In this document: one piece after another, positions 44,094-53,418 of the stretch
Layout: each line of letters opens with the position of its first letter
Numbering within the stretch: position 1 is the first letter of the stretch
Assembly: GCA_036226585.1 (NCBI GenBank)
Contig: CP108997.1
Span: 2,728,001-2,792,000, forward strand
Origin: Streptomyces sp. NBC_00708
GTDB taxonomy: Bacteria; Actinomycetota; Actinomycetes; Streptomycetales; Streptomycetaceae
Reading direction: 5' to 3'
Length of the DNA stretch: 64,000 nucleotides
Notes under the pieces: model-generated
Told to the model about the DNA's origin: nothing
Seen by the model: the letters and a program-made list of their open reading frames with translations, nothing else
Databases searched by the model: none
Program-made: the position numbers and the translations under genes

Positions 44094-47000
44094 CTACGAC
44101 CCGAGGATCGTCGTCAGGAACTCCCCCGTCCACGCCAGCAGTTCGCGGCCCACCACCGGCTTTCCGCCGATTTTGCCCGTCGTCGGGCGCGGCACCAGGA
44201 TCTGGTGGACGGCCGGCTTGATGACCGTCTTCGGGTACAGCCGCTTCAGCCGCAGCTCCTGCGACTCGCGCAGCTCCACCGGCGCGAAGCGGATGTTCGG
44301 GCCCTGGAGCACGATGTCGCCGACCCCGCAGGCGCGGGCCAGCATGCGCAGGCCGGCCACCAGGAGGAGGTTGTCGACCGGCTCGGGCAGCTTGCCGTAA
44401 CGGTCGGTCAGCTCCTCGCGGACCGCCTTGATGTCGTCCTCCGAGGTCGCCGAGGCGATGGCGCGGTACGCCTGGAGGCGCAGCCGCTCGCCGGGGGCGT
44501 AGTCGTGCGGGACGTGCGCGTCGACCGGGAGCTCGATCTTGACCTCCAGCGGCGGTTCCTCCTCCACGCCGCCCTCCAGGGACGCCCGGTAGTCCGCGAC
44601 CGCCTCGCCGACCATGCGGACGTACAGGTCGAAGCCGACGCCCGCGATGTGGCCGGACTGCTCGCCGCCGAGGAGGTTGCCCGCGCCGCGGATCTCCAGG
44701 TCCTTCATGGCCACGTACATGCCGGCGCCCATCTCGGTGTGCTGGGCGATCGTGGCGAGGCGTTCGTGGGCGGTCTCGGTGAGCGGCTTCTCCGGCGGGT
44801 ACAGGAAGTACGCGTACCCCCGCTCGCGGCCCCGGCCGACGCGGCCCCGCAGCTGGTGCAGCTGGGAGAGGCCGAAGTTGTCGCCGCGCTCCACGATCAG
44901 CGTGTTGGCGTTGGAGATGTCGATGCCGGACTCGACGATCGTCGTGGAGACCAGCACGTCGAACTTCTTCTCCCAGAAGTCCACCACGACCTGTTCCAGG
45001 GCCTGTTCGGACATCTGGCCGTGCGCCGTGGCGATCCGCGCCTCGGGCACGATCTCGCGCAGCCGCGCCGCCGCCCGGTCGATCGACTCGACCCGGTTGT
45101 GGATGTAGAACGCCTGCCCCTCGCGCAGCAGTTCACGCCGGATCGCGGCGCCGATCTGCTTCTCCTCGTACGGGCCCACGAAGGTGAGGACCGGGTGGCG
45201 CTCCTCCGGCGGGGTGGTGATCGTCGACATCTCGCGGATGCCGGTCACGGCCATTTCGAGCGTACGGGGAATGGGCGTCGCGGACATGGTCAGCACGTCC
45301 ACGTTGGCGCGGAGCTTCTTCAGCTGCTCCTTGTGCTCGACGCCGAAGCGCTGCTCCTCGTCGACGATGACCAGGCCCAGGTCCTTGAACTTCGTCTCGG
45401 AGGAGAAGAGGCGGTGGGTGCCGATGACCAGGTCGACCGCACCGTCCTTCAGCCCTTCGAGGGTCGCCTTCGACTCGGACTCCGACTGGAAGCGGCTGAG
45501 CGCGCGTACGTTGACGGGGAACTGGGAATAGCGCTCGGTGAACGTGCCGTAGTGCTGCTGCACCAGGAGCGTGGTGGGGACGAGGACGGCGACCTGCTTC
45601 CCGTCCTGGACCGCCTTGAACGCCGCGCGGACCGCGATCTCCGTCTTGCCGTACCCGACGTCGCCGCAGATCAGCCGGTCCATCGGGACCGACTTCTCCA
45701 TGTCCTCCTTGACCTCGGCGATCGTCGTCAGCTGGTCGGGCGTCTCCGCGTACGGGAAGGCGTCCTCCAGCTCGCGCTGCCAGGGGGTGTCCGGGCCGAA
45801 GGTGTGGCCGGGGGCCGCCATCCGCGCCGAGTACAGCTTGATCAGGTCGGCGGCGATCTCCTTGACGGCCTTCTTGGCGCGCGCCTTCGTCTTCGTCCAG
45901 TCCGCGCCGCCGAGCCGGTGCAGGGTCGGGGCCTCGCCGCCGACGTACTTGGTGACCTGCTCCAGCTGGTCGGTCGGGATGTACAGCCGGTCTCCGGGCT
46001 GGCCGCGCTTGGCGGGGGCGTACTCGACGAGCAGGTACTCGCGCGTCGCGCCCTGCACCGTGCGCTGCACCATCTCGATGTAGCGGCCCACGCCGTGCTG
46101 CTCGTGGACGATGTAGTCGCCGGTCTCCAGCGTCAGCGGGTCGATCGTCTTGCGGCGCCGGACCGGCATCCGGCCCAGGTCCTTGGTGGCGGTGCGCTGA
46201 CCGGTGAGGTCCGTCTCGGTGAGGACGGCGAGCTTCAGGCCGGGGTGGACGAAGCCGTGGTCGATGGCCCCGCACGAGACGTGGACCACGGACGGGGTGA
46301 TCTCCTCCAGGTCCGGGTCGAGCCGGGCCGCGATCCCCTCGCCGCCCAGCATCTCGACGGTACGCGAGGCGAGCCCCTGGCCCTCCGTGACGTACACCGT
46401 GCGCCAGCCGTCGGCCAGCCGGCCCTTGGTGTCGGCGAACGCCCGCGCGGTGTCGCCCCGGTACGTCTCCGGGGCCTGCATCCCGAGCGACAGCGTGTCC
46501 GCGTCCAGCTCCGCGTCGGCGGCGAACGGGGAGATCGACCACCACATCATGTCCAGCTCACGGGCCCGCTCGCGCACGTCCGCGATGCCCCGCAGCGAGG
46601 CCGCGCCGACATCGATGGGGGCCACACCGCCGCCCGCCGACGCCGCCCAGGACGCCTGGAGGAACTCCTGGCTCGTCGCGACCAGGTCCGCGGCCCGGGT
46701 CCGCACCCGCTCGGGGTCGCACACGACGGCCATCGCGCCCTTGGGCAGCACGTCGAGCAGCAGCTCCATGTCGTCCACGAGGACCGGGGCCAGGGACTCC
46801 ATGCCCTCCACCGCGATGCCCTGGGCGATCTTGTCGAGCAGTTCGCCCAGCTCGGGGTGGGCCTCGGCGAGCGCGGCGGCCCGCTCGCGGACCTCGTCGG
46901 TCAGCAGCAGCTCACGGCAGGGCGGCGCCCACAGTCCGTGCTCGGCCACCTCCAGGGACCGCTGGTCGGCGATCTTGAAGTAGCGGATCTCCTCGACGTC

Positions 47001-47624
47001 GTCGCCCCAGAACTCCACCCGGAGCGGGTGCTCCTCGGTCGGCGGGAACACGTCGAGAATGCCGCCGCGCACCGCGAACTCGCCGCGCTTCTCGACGAGT
47101 TCGACCCGGGCGTACGCGGCTGCCGCCAGCGCCTCCACGGTCTCGCCGAGGTCCGCGCTCTGCCCCGTGCGCAGCGCGACGGGCTCCAGGTCGGCGAGCC
47201 CCTTGACCTGCGGCTGGAGCACGGACCGGATCGGCGCGACGACGACCGAGACCGGCCCGGTCTCCGGGTCGTCCGCGCGCGGATGCGCGAGGCGCCGCAG
47301 CACGGCCAGCCGGCGGCCCACGGTGTCGGAGCGGGGCGACAGACGCTCGTGCGGCAGGGTCTCCCAGGACGGGAACTCCGCGATCGTGTCCGGCGGCAGC
47401 ATGGTGCGCAGCGCGGCCGCCAGGTCCTCCGCCTCCCGGCCGGTCGCGGTGACCGCGAGCACCGTCCGCCCGGCGTCCCTGGCCAGCGCCGCCACGGCGA
47501 AGGGCCGCGCGGCGGGCGGGCCCACCAGGTCGATGTGCATCCGGTGGCCGTCACCGGCGGCCTTCACCGCTTCGTCGAGCGCCGGATCACGTACGACGAC
47601 ATCCAGCAGACCGTTCAGGCTCAT
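44094..47624 (-). CDS. mfd: Transcription-repair coupling factor Mfd
   Basis: 1176 residues. It displaces stalled RNA polymerase at lesions and recruits UvrA. UvrB-like N-terminal part (about 1-350, 'EFPSWETLPHERLSPRSDTV'), RNA-polymerase-interacting CarD-like domain ('LETGDYIVHEQHGVGRY'), then a RecG-like translocase with Walker A 'GDVGYGKTEIAVRAAFKA', DEEQ box 'VIVDEEQRFGVEHKEQL', 'MSATPIPRTLEMAVTG', 'QLRGRVGRGRERGYAY', and a C-terminal TRCF domain. ATG 47624 starts at 'MSLNGLLDVV'. The ribosome-binding site is weak. Full length, no lesion seen. Confidence 0.97.
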   Translation of the reverse strand: MSLNGLLDVVVRDPALDEAVKAAGDGHRMHIDLVGPPAARPFAVAALARDAGRTVLAVTATGREAEDLAAALRTMLPPDTIAEFPSWETLPHERLSPRSDTVGRRLAVLRRLAHPRADDPETGPVSVVVAPIRSVLQPQVKGLADLEPVALRTGQSADLGETVEALAAAAYARVELVEKRGEFAVRGGILDVFPPTEEHPLRVEFWGDDVEEIRYFKIADQRSLEVAEHGLWAPPCRELLLTDEVRERAAALAEAHPELGELLDKIAQGIAVEGMESLAPVLVDDMELLLDVLPKGAMAVVCDPERVRTRAADLVATSQEFLQASWAASAGGGVAPIDVGAASLRGIADVRERARELDMMWWSISPFAADAELDADTLSLGMQAPETYRGDTARAFADTKGRLADGWRTVYVTEGQGLASRTVEMLGGEGIAARLDPDLEEITPSVVHVSCGAIDHGFVHPGLKLAVLTETDLTGQRTATKDLGRMPVRRRKTIDPLTLETGDYIVHEQHGVGRYIEMVQRTVQGATREYLLVEYAPAKRGQPGDRLYIPTDQLEQVTKYVGGEAPTLHRLGGADWTKTKARAKKAVKEIAADLIKLYSARMAAPGHTFGPDTPWQRELEDAFPYAETPDQLTTIAEVKEDMEKSVPMDRLICGDVGYGKTEIAVRAAFKAVQDGKQVAVLVPTTLLVQQHYGTFTERYSQFPVNVRALSRFQSESESKATLEGLKDGAVDLVIGTHRLFSSETKFKDLGLVIVDEEQRFGVEHKEQLKKLRANVDVLTMSATPIPRTLEMAVTGIREMSTITTPPEERHPVLTFVGPYEEKQIGAAIRRELLREGQAFYIHNRVESIDRAAARLREIVPEARIATAHGQMSEQALEQVVVDFWEKKFDVLVSTTIVESGIDISNANTLIVERGDNFGLSQLHQLRGRVGRGRERGYAYFLYPPEKPLTETAHERLATIAQHTEMGAGMYVAMKDLEIRGAGNLLGGEQSGHIAGVGFDLYVRMVGEAVADYRASLEGGVEEEPPLEVKIELPVDAHVPHDYAPGERLRLQAYRAIASATSEDDIKAVREELTDRYGKLPEPVDNLLLVAGLRMLARACGVGDIVLQGPNIRFAPVELRESQELRLKRLYPKTVIKPAVHQILVPRPTTGKIGGKPVVGRELLAWTGEFLTTILGS

Positions 47625-47797
47625 GAAGGGGTTCCGTCCGGGTGAGGAGAGGGGCCTCTGACGGCCGGCTGCCGCCAGGGCGCGCTGCCCCGGGGGCAAC
47701 GCGAAGGGCCCGACACGTGGGACGGGCCGGGGGTTACTAGCGTACGACTCCGGGAAGAGCGCCGCTGCGCGACAGGGGGCCTGCAGGCCACACGCGT

Positions 47798-47837
47798 ACC
47801 GGCCCCGGCCCGCTCCGAGGAGCGTGCCGGGGCCGGT
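47798..47837 (-). terminator. Terminator after ABC permease 2
   Basis: ACCGGCCCCGGC (47798-47809) pairs with GCCGGGGCCGGT (47826-47837), and the inner CGCTCC/GGAGCG continues the stem. It lies 25 bp beyond the minus-strand stop at 47862. Confidence 0.8.
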
Positions 47838-47861
47838 TCCGTCAGCCGGCGGCCGTCCGTC

Positions 47862-50441
47862 TCACCCGTCCGTGGCGATCGCGTTCAGGACGTTCATCCG
47901 TCCCGCCCGGAAGGCCGGGACCAGGGCGGCGAACAGTCCGACGAAGGCGGAGGCCACGAACACCGTGATGATGGTCGGCCACGGGATCTCCAGGACGCCC
48001 ATGCCCTCCAGGGCCAGCAGCTTCTGGGCCGAGGTGCCCCAGCCCATGCCCAGGCCGAGGCCGAGCAGGGCGCCGAAGAGGGCGATGACCACGGACTCCA
48101 GCCGGATCATGCGGCGCAGCTGGCGGCGGGAGAGGCCGATGGCGCGCATCAGGCCGATCTCGCGGGTCCGCTCGACGACCGACAGGGCCAGGGTGTTCAC
48201 CACACCGAGGACCGCGACGATGATCGCCAGGGCGAGCAGGCCGTAGACGACGTTCAGGAGCTGGCCGATCTGGTCCTTCAGGTCCTCCTTGAAGTCGGCC
48301 TGGTTCTGGACCTTGTACGTCGGGTACTTCGCGAGCGAGTCCTTGAGCGCCGCGTAGGCCGCGTCCTCCTCGCCGTCCTTGGCCTTGGCGAACATGAGCA
48401 TGTTCTGGGGCAGCTTGCCGGCGGGGACGTACTGCTGGGCGGTCGCGGTGTTCATGTACATCGCGCCCTGGTCGAGCGAGGTCTCGTCCGAGGTGATCGC
48501 GGCGACCTTCAGCTTCGCCGTCTCGCCTTCCTTGAACGCGACGGTGATCGTGTCGCCGACCTTGACGCGGTGCGCCGTGGCGAAGTCCTCGCCCACCGAC
48601 ATGGCGTTCTTGCCGTACGCCTTCTCCAGGTCACCGGAGAGGACCTCGCGCCGTACGTCCTGCTGGTAGCTCGGGTCGGCCGCCGTGACCTCCTCGTTCT
48701 TCGCGGTGCCGTCCGGGGTGGTCAGCTTCGCGTCCAGGACCCGGTAGTGCGTGAGGTGCTCGATGCCGGGCGCGGCGGCCAGCGCCTCGGCGGCCTGCGG
48801 GACGATCGGCTGGCCGTTGCCCGCCTGCACGATGAAGTCCGCGCCCACCGACTTGTCCAGCTCGTCGGTGGCCGAGGCGACCATCGAGGAGCCGACCACG
48901 GACAGGCAGGCCACCAGGGCCAGGCCGATCATCAGGGCCGCGCCGGTCGCACCGGTGCGGCGCGGGTTGCGCAGCGCGTTGCGCTCGGCGAGCCGGCCGA
49001 CCGGGCCGAAGAACCGCAGGAGCACGGCGCTCAGCGCCCGTACGACGACCCCGGCGAGCAGCGGGCCGATGACGATGAAGCCGATGAGGGTGAGGACCAC
49101 GCCGAGCCCGAGGAAGGCGGAACCGTCGCTCGCCTTGTCGACCTCGGCCGTCCACCACAGGGCGGTCACGCCCGCGCCGGTGACGACGAGGCCGATGCCG
49201 GCCCTGATCCAGCCGGACTTGGCGTCCGCGGGGGTCCCGGCGTCGCGCAGGGCGGCCATGGGCGAGACCTTGCCGGCCCGGCGGGCCGGGATGTACGCGG
49301 CGAGGACGGTGACGATGATGCCGAGCGCGAGGCCGGTCACCGGGGTGGTCCATGCGATGGTGAGGTCGTCGGTGGACAGCTCCATGCCCACGGCGCCCAT
49401 GACCTTCATGAGCCCGACGGCGAGCCCGACCCCGGCGCCGACGCCGAGGATCGATCCGACGATGCCCAGGAGCACCGCTTCCAGCAGCACCGAGCGGTTG
49501 ACCTGCTTGCGGCTGGAGCCGATGGCGCGCATCAGGCCGATCTCGCGGGTGCGCTGGGCGACCAGCATCGAGAAGGTGTTGACGATCAGGAAGATGCCGA
49601 CGAGGAAGGCGATCCCGGCGAAGCCGAGCATCGCGTACTTCATGACGTCGAGGAACGACCCCATGGAGTCCTTGTTCGCCGCCGCGGCCTCCTTCTGGGT
49701 CTGGATCTTGTACGTGGCCGGGTCGCCGAGCGCCTTGGCGACGTTCCGCTTCAGCTGGGTGTCGCTGACGCCGGGCGCGGCGGTGAGGGAGAGGTGTGTG
49801 AAGACGTCGGGGGCGCCGAGCAGCGCGCGCTGGGCGGTGGCGGTGTCGAGGTAGACGATCGCCGCGCCGGGGTTGGTCACCTTGAAGGTGGCGATGCCGC
49901 TGATCTTCCCGGTGATGTCACCGGTGGCCGCGATGGTGCGCAGCTCGTCACCGATCTTGAGGTGGTGCTTCTCGGCGGTGTCGGCGTCGACCATGACCTC
50001 GGTCGGGCCGCGCGGGGCGTGGCCGGAGGTGATCTCCATGGACCGCAGGTCGTTCTGCGTCCAGTTGCCGGCGATGGTCGGGGCGCCGGTGTCGGAGCCC
50101 ATGTTCTTGTTGTGGCTGTCGACGACGGTGACGGCCGGGCTGGAGACCCCGCCCTCGGCCTTCTTCACCCCGTCGGCCTTCGCGACCCGCGCGAGGACGG
50201 AGGCCGGCAGCGATTCCGGCTTGCCGTTCTTGGGGATCTCGTCGACCTCGGCGTTCTTCGGGCTGACGGTGACGTCGGCGGAGGTCGCGGCGAAGAGCTT
50301 GTCGAACGTGGTGTTCATGGTGTCGGTGAAGACGAGCGTCCCGCAGACGAACGCCACCGACAGCAGGACGGCGACGGCGGAGAGCGCCATGCGTCCCTTG
50401 TGCGCGAAGAAGTTGCGCATCGAGGTCTTCCACACGGTCAT
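47862..50441 (-). CDS. ABC transporter permease, FtsX/MacB-like (second copy)
   Basis: 859 residues with the same two-bundle FtsX plan as the permease at 14968: N-terminal helix (about 17-40, 'GRMALSAVAVLLSVAFVCGTLVF'-type), outer domain (about 42-260), FtsX bundle 1 (about 265-415, 'VNTFSMLVAQRTREIGLMRAIGSSR'-like), outer domain 2 and C-terminal bundle (about 730-850, 'VERTREIGLMRAIGLSRRQLRR'). It works with the ATPase that starts at 51226; the genes overlap by 4 bp (ATGA at 50438-50441). Substrate unknown. Confidence 0.93.
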   Translation of the reverse strand: MTVWKTSMRNFFAHKGRMALSAVAVLLSVAFVCGTLVFTDTMNTTFDKLFAATSADVTVSPKNAEVDEIPKNGKPESLPASVLARVAKADGVKKAEGGVSSPAVTVVDSHNKNMGSDTGAPTIAGNWTQNDLRSMEITSGHAPRGPTEVMVDADTAEKHHLKIGDELRTIAATGDITGKISGIATFKVTNPGAAIVYLDTATAQRALLGAPDVFTHLSLTAAPGVSDTQLKRNVAKALGDPATYKIQTQKEAAAANKDSMGSFLDVMKYAMLGFAGIAFLVGIFLIVNTFSMLVAQRTREIGLMRAIGSSRKQVNRSVLLEAVLLGIVGSILGVGAGVGLAVGLMKVMGAVGMELSTDDLTIAWTTPVTGLALGIIVTVLAAYIPARRAGKVSPMAALRDAGTPADAKSGWIRAGIGLVVTGAGVTALWWTAEVDKASDGSAFLGLGVVLTLIGFIVIGPLLAGVVVRALSAVLLRFFGPVGRLAERNALRNPRRTGATGAALMIGLALVACLSVVGSSMVASATDELDKSVGADFIVQAGNGQPIVPQAAEALAAAPGIEHLTHYRVLDAKLTTPDGTAKNEEVTAADPSYQQDVRREVLSGDLEKAYGKNAMSVGEDFATAHRVKVGDTITVAFKEGETAKLKVAAITSDETSLDQGAMYMNTATAQQYVPAGKLPQNMLMFAKAKDGEEDAAYAALKDSLAKYPTYKVQNQADFKEDLKDQIGQLLNVVYGLLALAIIVAVLGVVNTLALSVVERTREIGLMRAIGLSRRQLRRMIRLESVVIALFGALLGLGLGMGWGTSAQKLLALEGMGVLEIPWPTIITVFVASAFVGLFAALVPAFRAGRMNVLNAIATDG

Positions 50442-51226
50442 GACGTCCGCCCGCGCGCGTCGAAGTCCTTCATGCGGTCCAGCACCTGGTCGGCGGTGGG
50501 GTTGTGCATCTCGTCGACGATGCGGCCGTCGGCGAGGTAGAGCACCCGGTCCGCGTAGGAGGCGGCGACCGGGTCGTGGGTGACCATGACGATGGTCTGG
50601 CCCAGCTCGTCCACGGACTTGCGCAGGAATGTCAGCACCTCGGCGCCGGCCCGCGAGTCCAGGTTCCCGGTCGGCTCGTCGCCGAAGATGATCTCCGGCT
50701 GGGCGGCGAGGGCCCGCGCCACGGCGACGCGCTGCTGCTGGCCGCCGGAGAGCTGGGTCGGGCGGTGCTTGAGGCGGCCGGCCAGGCCCACGGTCTCCAC
50801 GACCTGGTTGAGCCAGGCGGCGTCGGGCTTGCGGCCCGCGATGTCCATCGGCAGCGTGATGTTCTCCAGCGCGTTCAGCGTCGGCAGCAGGTTGAACGCC
50901 TGGAAGATGAAGCCGATGCGGTCGCGGCGCAGCTGGGTGAGCTTCTTGTCCTTGAGTCCGGTGATCTCGGTCTCGGCGAGGTGGATCTGCCCCGACGTCA
51001 CGGTGTCCAGACCGGCCAGGCAGTGCATCAGCGTCGACTTGCCGGAGCCGGACGGGCCCATGATCGCGGTGAACTGCCCGCGGGCGATGTCCACGTCGAC
51101 ATGGTCCAGCGCGACAACCCGGGTCTCGCCCGTCCCGTACGCCTTGACGACCTGCCGCGCCCGCGCAGCCACGGCCGTACGCCCTCCAGTGCCCCCGTGC
51201 CTGGGAATGGTTACAGCCGTTGTCAC
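50438..51226 (-). CDS. ABC transporter ATP-binding protein (MacB/LolD type, second copy)
   Basis: 262 residues. Walker A 'GPSGSGKST', Q-loop 'FIFQAFNLLPTLNALEN', signature 'LSGGQQQRVAVARAL', Walker B 'IIFGDEPTGNLDSRAG', H-loop 'VMVTHDPVAA'. Very close to the ATPase at 14109-14879, with long stretches of identical DNA around the Q-loop. GTG 51226 has AGGAG 8 nt upstream; the upstream frame is not family-like. It is translationally coupled to the permease. Likely regulated from the 51227-51596 gap or by the TetR beyond it. Confidence 0.95.
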   Translation of the reverse strand: MTTAVTIPRHGGTGGRTAVAARARQVVKAYGTGETRVVALDHVDVDIARGQFTAIMGPSGSGKSTLMHCLAGLDTVTSGQIHLAETEITGLKDKKLTQLRRDRIGFIFQAFNLLPTLNALENITLPMDIAGRKPDAAWLNQVVETVGLAGRLKHRPTQLSGGQQQRVAVARALAAQPEIIFGDEPTGNLDSRAGAEVLTFLRKSVDELGQTIVMVTHDPVAASYADRVLYLADGRIVDEMHNPTADQVLDRMKDFDARGRTS

Positions 51227-51515
51227 GGTTTTTCTCCTATGTCGGTCAGCGACAGGTCGTCGCCGTCTGCTGTGAAGTCTGCTGGCAGGAGGGGGTCCGG
51301 CGCGCTGGTGCCCGGCGCAGTCTTCGGGTGGGGTTTTCCCCACCCCTCCCCCTGCGGTCCGCCCGTCGGCGGCCGGTATGCGGTGCGTGTGCGATACGTC
51401 TGCGGTACTTCTGCGGTACGACGAACACGCTACGGAAGAGGGGTGCCCCGGCACGTCCTCCGGCGGGAGGAACGTCCCCTGGCCCGGAGTAAGGAGCTCC
51501 CCCTAGGGGGCTGGG
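51227..51515. promoter_or_regulatory. Promoter gap upstream of ABC exporter 2
   Basis: No gene in this part. A perfect 12-bp palindrome CCCCCTAGGGGG lies at 51499-51510. Short direct repeats of the type TGCGGTNC / TGCGATAC occur at 51380-51420 (GGTATGCGGTGCGTGTGCGA, then CTGCGGTACTTCTGCGGTAC), which could be repeated binding sites near the promoter. No regulator was matched to them. Confidence 0.4.
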
Positions 51516-51555
51516 CCCCTGGGTGGACACCCCTCTCAGGGACTGCACCCAGGGG
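51516..51555 (-). terminator. Hairpin after TetR gene
   Basis: CCCCTGGGTG (51516-51525 region) pairs with CACCCAGGGG (51546-51555), with a nested GTGGAC/GTCCAC-type pairing option. It lies 42 bp beyond the TetR stop at 51597 on the minus strand, so a terminator is likely, though it could also be regulatory. Confidence 0.55.
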
Positions 51556-51596
51556 TCCACACCGCTGGGCGGGGAGGGGCGTTACCGGAAGGGGCG

Positions 51597-52187
51597 CTAC
51601 CGCCGGCGCGGGGCGAGGGCGGCGCGCAGGGCGGGGGTGAGGGCGGCGCGGGTCTCGGCCGGGGTGAGGGCGGCGGGGGTGGGGAGCGGGTTGAGGTAGC
51701 GGGTGTAGATGATCCCGCCGAGCACGGTCACCACGGCGGTGGCGCGGGCGGTCGCGTCCCGGCCGCCGAGAAATTCAACGAGCCGCCCCAGCAGCTCCTG
51801 TTCCAGGTATTCGCGGATCACCTCGGCGACCGTCGCGCCCCCGGCGGTGAGCCGGCGGAATTCGGGGTCCTCCCACAGGTCCGTCACCGCGTCGATCAGC
51901 CGGCCGGGCAGGGTCGCCGGATCACCGCCCAGCACCTCGTCCACCGAGAGCGCGCTGGCGCACTGGAACTGCATCACGTCCGCGAACAGGCCCTTCTTGG
52001 ACCCGAAGTGATACGCGATCAGGGCCGGGTCCGCGCCGGCCGCACCCGCCACGGCGCGCAGCGTGGTGGCCCGGTAGCCGCGCTCCAGGAACAGCTCACG
52101 CGCCGCCACGACGAGCTGCTCACGGATCTGCGGGTTGCCCCGGGGACGGCCACGGGGGCGGGCGGGAGGAGCCACGGCGTTATTCAT
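51597..52187 (-). CDS. TetR/AcrR family regulator
   Basis: 196 residues. Basic start 'RPRGRPRGNPQIREQLV', HTH about 20-60 ('LERGYRATTLRAVAGAAGADPALIAYHFGSKKGLF'-type, seen as 'AAGADPALIAYHFGSK'), C-terminal domain 'LPGRLIDAVTDLWEDPEFR' typical of TetR_C_17-like members. It is divergent from the NAD(P)-binding oxidoreductase at 52263 with a 75-bp gap, suggesting that gene and its coupled PPOX partner as targets; the ABC exporter downstream is another possibility. Ligand unknown. Confidence 0.92.
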   Translation of the reverse strand: MNNAVAPPARPRGRPRGNPQIREQLVVAARELFLERGYRATTLRAVAGAAGADPALIAYHFGSKKGLFADVMQFQCASALSVDEVLGGDPATLPGRLIDAVTDLWEDPEFRRLTAGGATVAEVIREYLEQELLGRLVEFLGGRDATARATAVVTVLGGIIYTRYLNPLPTPAALTPAETRAALTPALRAALAPRRR

Positions 52188-52262
52188 CAGCGTTGAGGGT
52201 GCGTCGCGTGATCCGCACAGTCAAGGGCGTTCCACCTCACCTCGAAGGAAGCAGCCCACACC

Positions 52263-52955
52263 ATGCGCATCACCGTCTTCGGCGCCAACGGCCCCACCGG
52301 ACGCCACCTCACCGGCCAGGCCCTCGCCGCCGGCCACGAGGTCACCGCCGTCACCCGCCGCCCCGGCTCGCTGCCGGCCCGCGCCGGTCTCACCGCGGCC
52401 GTCGCCGACGCCACCGACCCGGCGGCCGTGGACGCCGCGGTCGAGGGGGCGGACGCGGTCCTGTCCGCCCTCGGCGCCCGCTTCAGCAAGGAGCCCATCA
52501 CCCTGTACTCGCAGAGCGCGGCGGCCATCACGCGGGCCATGGACCGGCACGGCGTCGGGCGGCTGCTGGTCATCAGCTCCAGCATCGCCGACCCGGACTG
52601 GCGGCCCACCGGGGCGCACTTCTTCAACCATGTGCTCGACCCGCTGGTGAACCGGCGCCTCGGCCGCACCCTGCACGCGGACATGCGCCGCATGGAGGAC
52701 GTCATCCGCCGCACGGCTCTCGACTGGACCCTGGTGCGCCCCTCGGGCCTCTTCGAGCACCCGGTCGTCACCGACTACCTGACCGCCCCCTCCAGCGCCG
52801 ACGGCGTCTTCACGGCCCGCACCGACCTCGCGGCGAGCATGCTGCGCGAACTGGAGGAGCGGCGCCATGTGCGTACGGCCATGGGCGTCGTCACGACCGC
52901 CGTCAAGCCGAACATCGCCAAGCTGATCTGGAACGAGGGCGTGAAGAAGAAGTGA
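52263..52955 (+). CDS. NAD(P)-binding (NmrA/atypical SDR) oxidoreductase
   Basis: 230 residues. 'ITVFGANGPTGRHLTGQAL' (residues 3-21) is the GxxGxxG NAD(P) motif of atypical SDRs such as NmrA and BVR-B-like flavin reductases. 'DAVLSALGARFS' and 'RLLVISSSIADPD' follow, then 'DWTLVRPSGLFEH'. There is no YxxxK, in keeping with the subgroup. The stop overlaps the GTG of the next gene (GTGA), so the two are coupled. It is divergent from the TetR gene. Substrate unknown. Confidence 0.92.
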   Translation: MRITVFGANGPTGRHLTGQALAAGHEVTAVTRRPGSLPARAGLTAAVADATDPAAVDAAVEGADAVLSALGARFSKEPITLYSQSAAAITRAMDRHGVGRLLVISSSIADPDWRPTGAHFFNHVLDPLVNRRLGRTLHADMRRMEDVIRRTALDWTLVRPSGLFEHPVVTDYLTAPSSADGVFTARTDLAASMLRELEERRHVRTAMGVVTTAVKPNIAKLIWNEGVKKK

Positions 52956-53356
52956 GCCGGCCGGACAGCGCGACCACCGCCACCGCGCGGGCCTTCCTCA
53001 CCCTTCCCCTCACGGCCACCCTCACCACGCTGCGCCCCGACGGCACCCCGCACGTCGCCCCCGTCCGCTTCACCTTCGACGCGTCGACCGGGCTCGCCCG
53101 GGTGACCACCAGGGCCGGCGCCCGCAAGGCGCGCAATGTGGCGGCGGGCGGCCCGGCGGCCCGGGTGGCGCTCTGCCAGGCGGACGGTTTCCGCTGGATC
53201 ACCCTCGAGGGCCGGGCCGCGGTCGAGGACGATCCCGTACGCCTGGCGGAGGCGGTGCGCCGCTACACCGCCCGCTACCGCGCGGCCCCGCCCGCCCCGC
53301 CGGACCTGGCCGTCATCGAGATCGCGGTCGACCGCGTCCTGAGCCTCGGCGTCTGA
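52952..53356 (+). CDS. PPOX-class F420-dependent oxidoreductase (FDOR-like)
   Basis: 134 residues, the small split-barrel fold. 'LPLTATLTTLRPDGTPHVAPVRF' pattern (visible as 'LTATLTTLRPDGTPHVAPV'), 'ARKARNVAAGGPAARVALCQ' and 'ITLEGRAAVEDDPVRLAEAV' are typical of pyridoxamine-phosphate-oxidase-like flavin/deazaflavin enzymes. The missing C-terminal dimer tail favours an F420 enzyme over true PdxH. GTG 52952 overlaps the preceding stop, giving translational coupling. Function likely reductive or oxidative on an unknown small molecule. Confidence 0.88.
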   Translation: MSRPDSATTATARAFLTLPLTATLTTLRPDGTPHVAPVRFTFDASTGLARVTTRAGARKARNVAAGGPAARVALCQADGFRWITLEGRAAVEDDPVRLAEAVRRYTARYRAAPPAPPDLAVIEIAVDRVLSLGV

Positions 53357-53396
53357 GCCCGCACCGGTCCTTCGAAACCATGAATTTCCCTACTAC

Positions 53397-53414
53397 GAAA
53401 GTGATGTGACTTTC
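53397..53414. promoter_or_regulatory. Palindrome immediately upstream of dehalogenase-like gene
   Basis: GAAAGT-N6-ACTTTC is a perfect palindrome ending 4 bp before the ATG at 53419. The gene has no Shine-Dalgarno, so this element may be an operator or may affect initiation. Confidence 0.4.
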
Positions 53415-53418
53415 CGTC

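Noticed and set aside
43590..47645. A 1351-codon open frame antisense to mfd, and similar very long frames at 34365-36392 (+) and 60214-63075 (+)
   Set aside because: They are mirror frames of real GC-rich genes; their translations are low-complexity Arg/Gly/Ala/Val with no domain pattern, while the opposite strand encodes clear conserved proteins.
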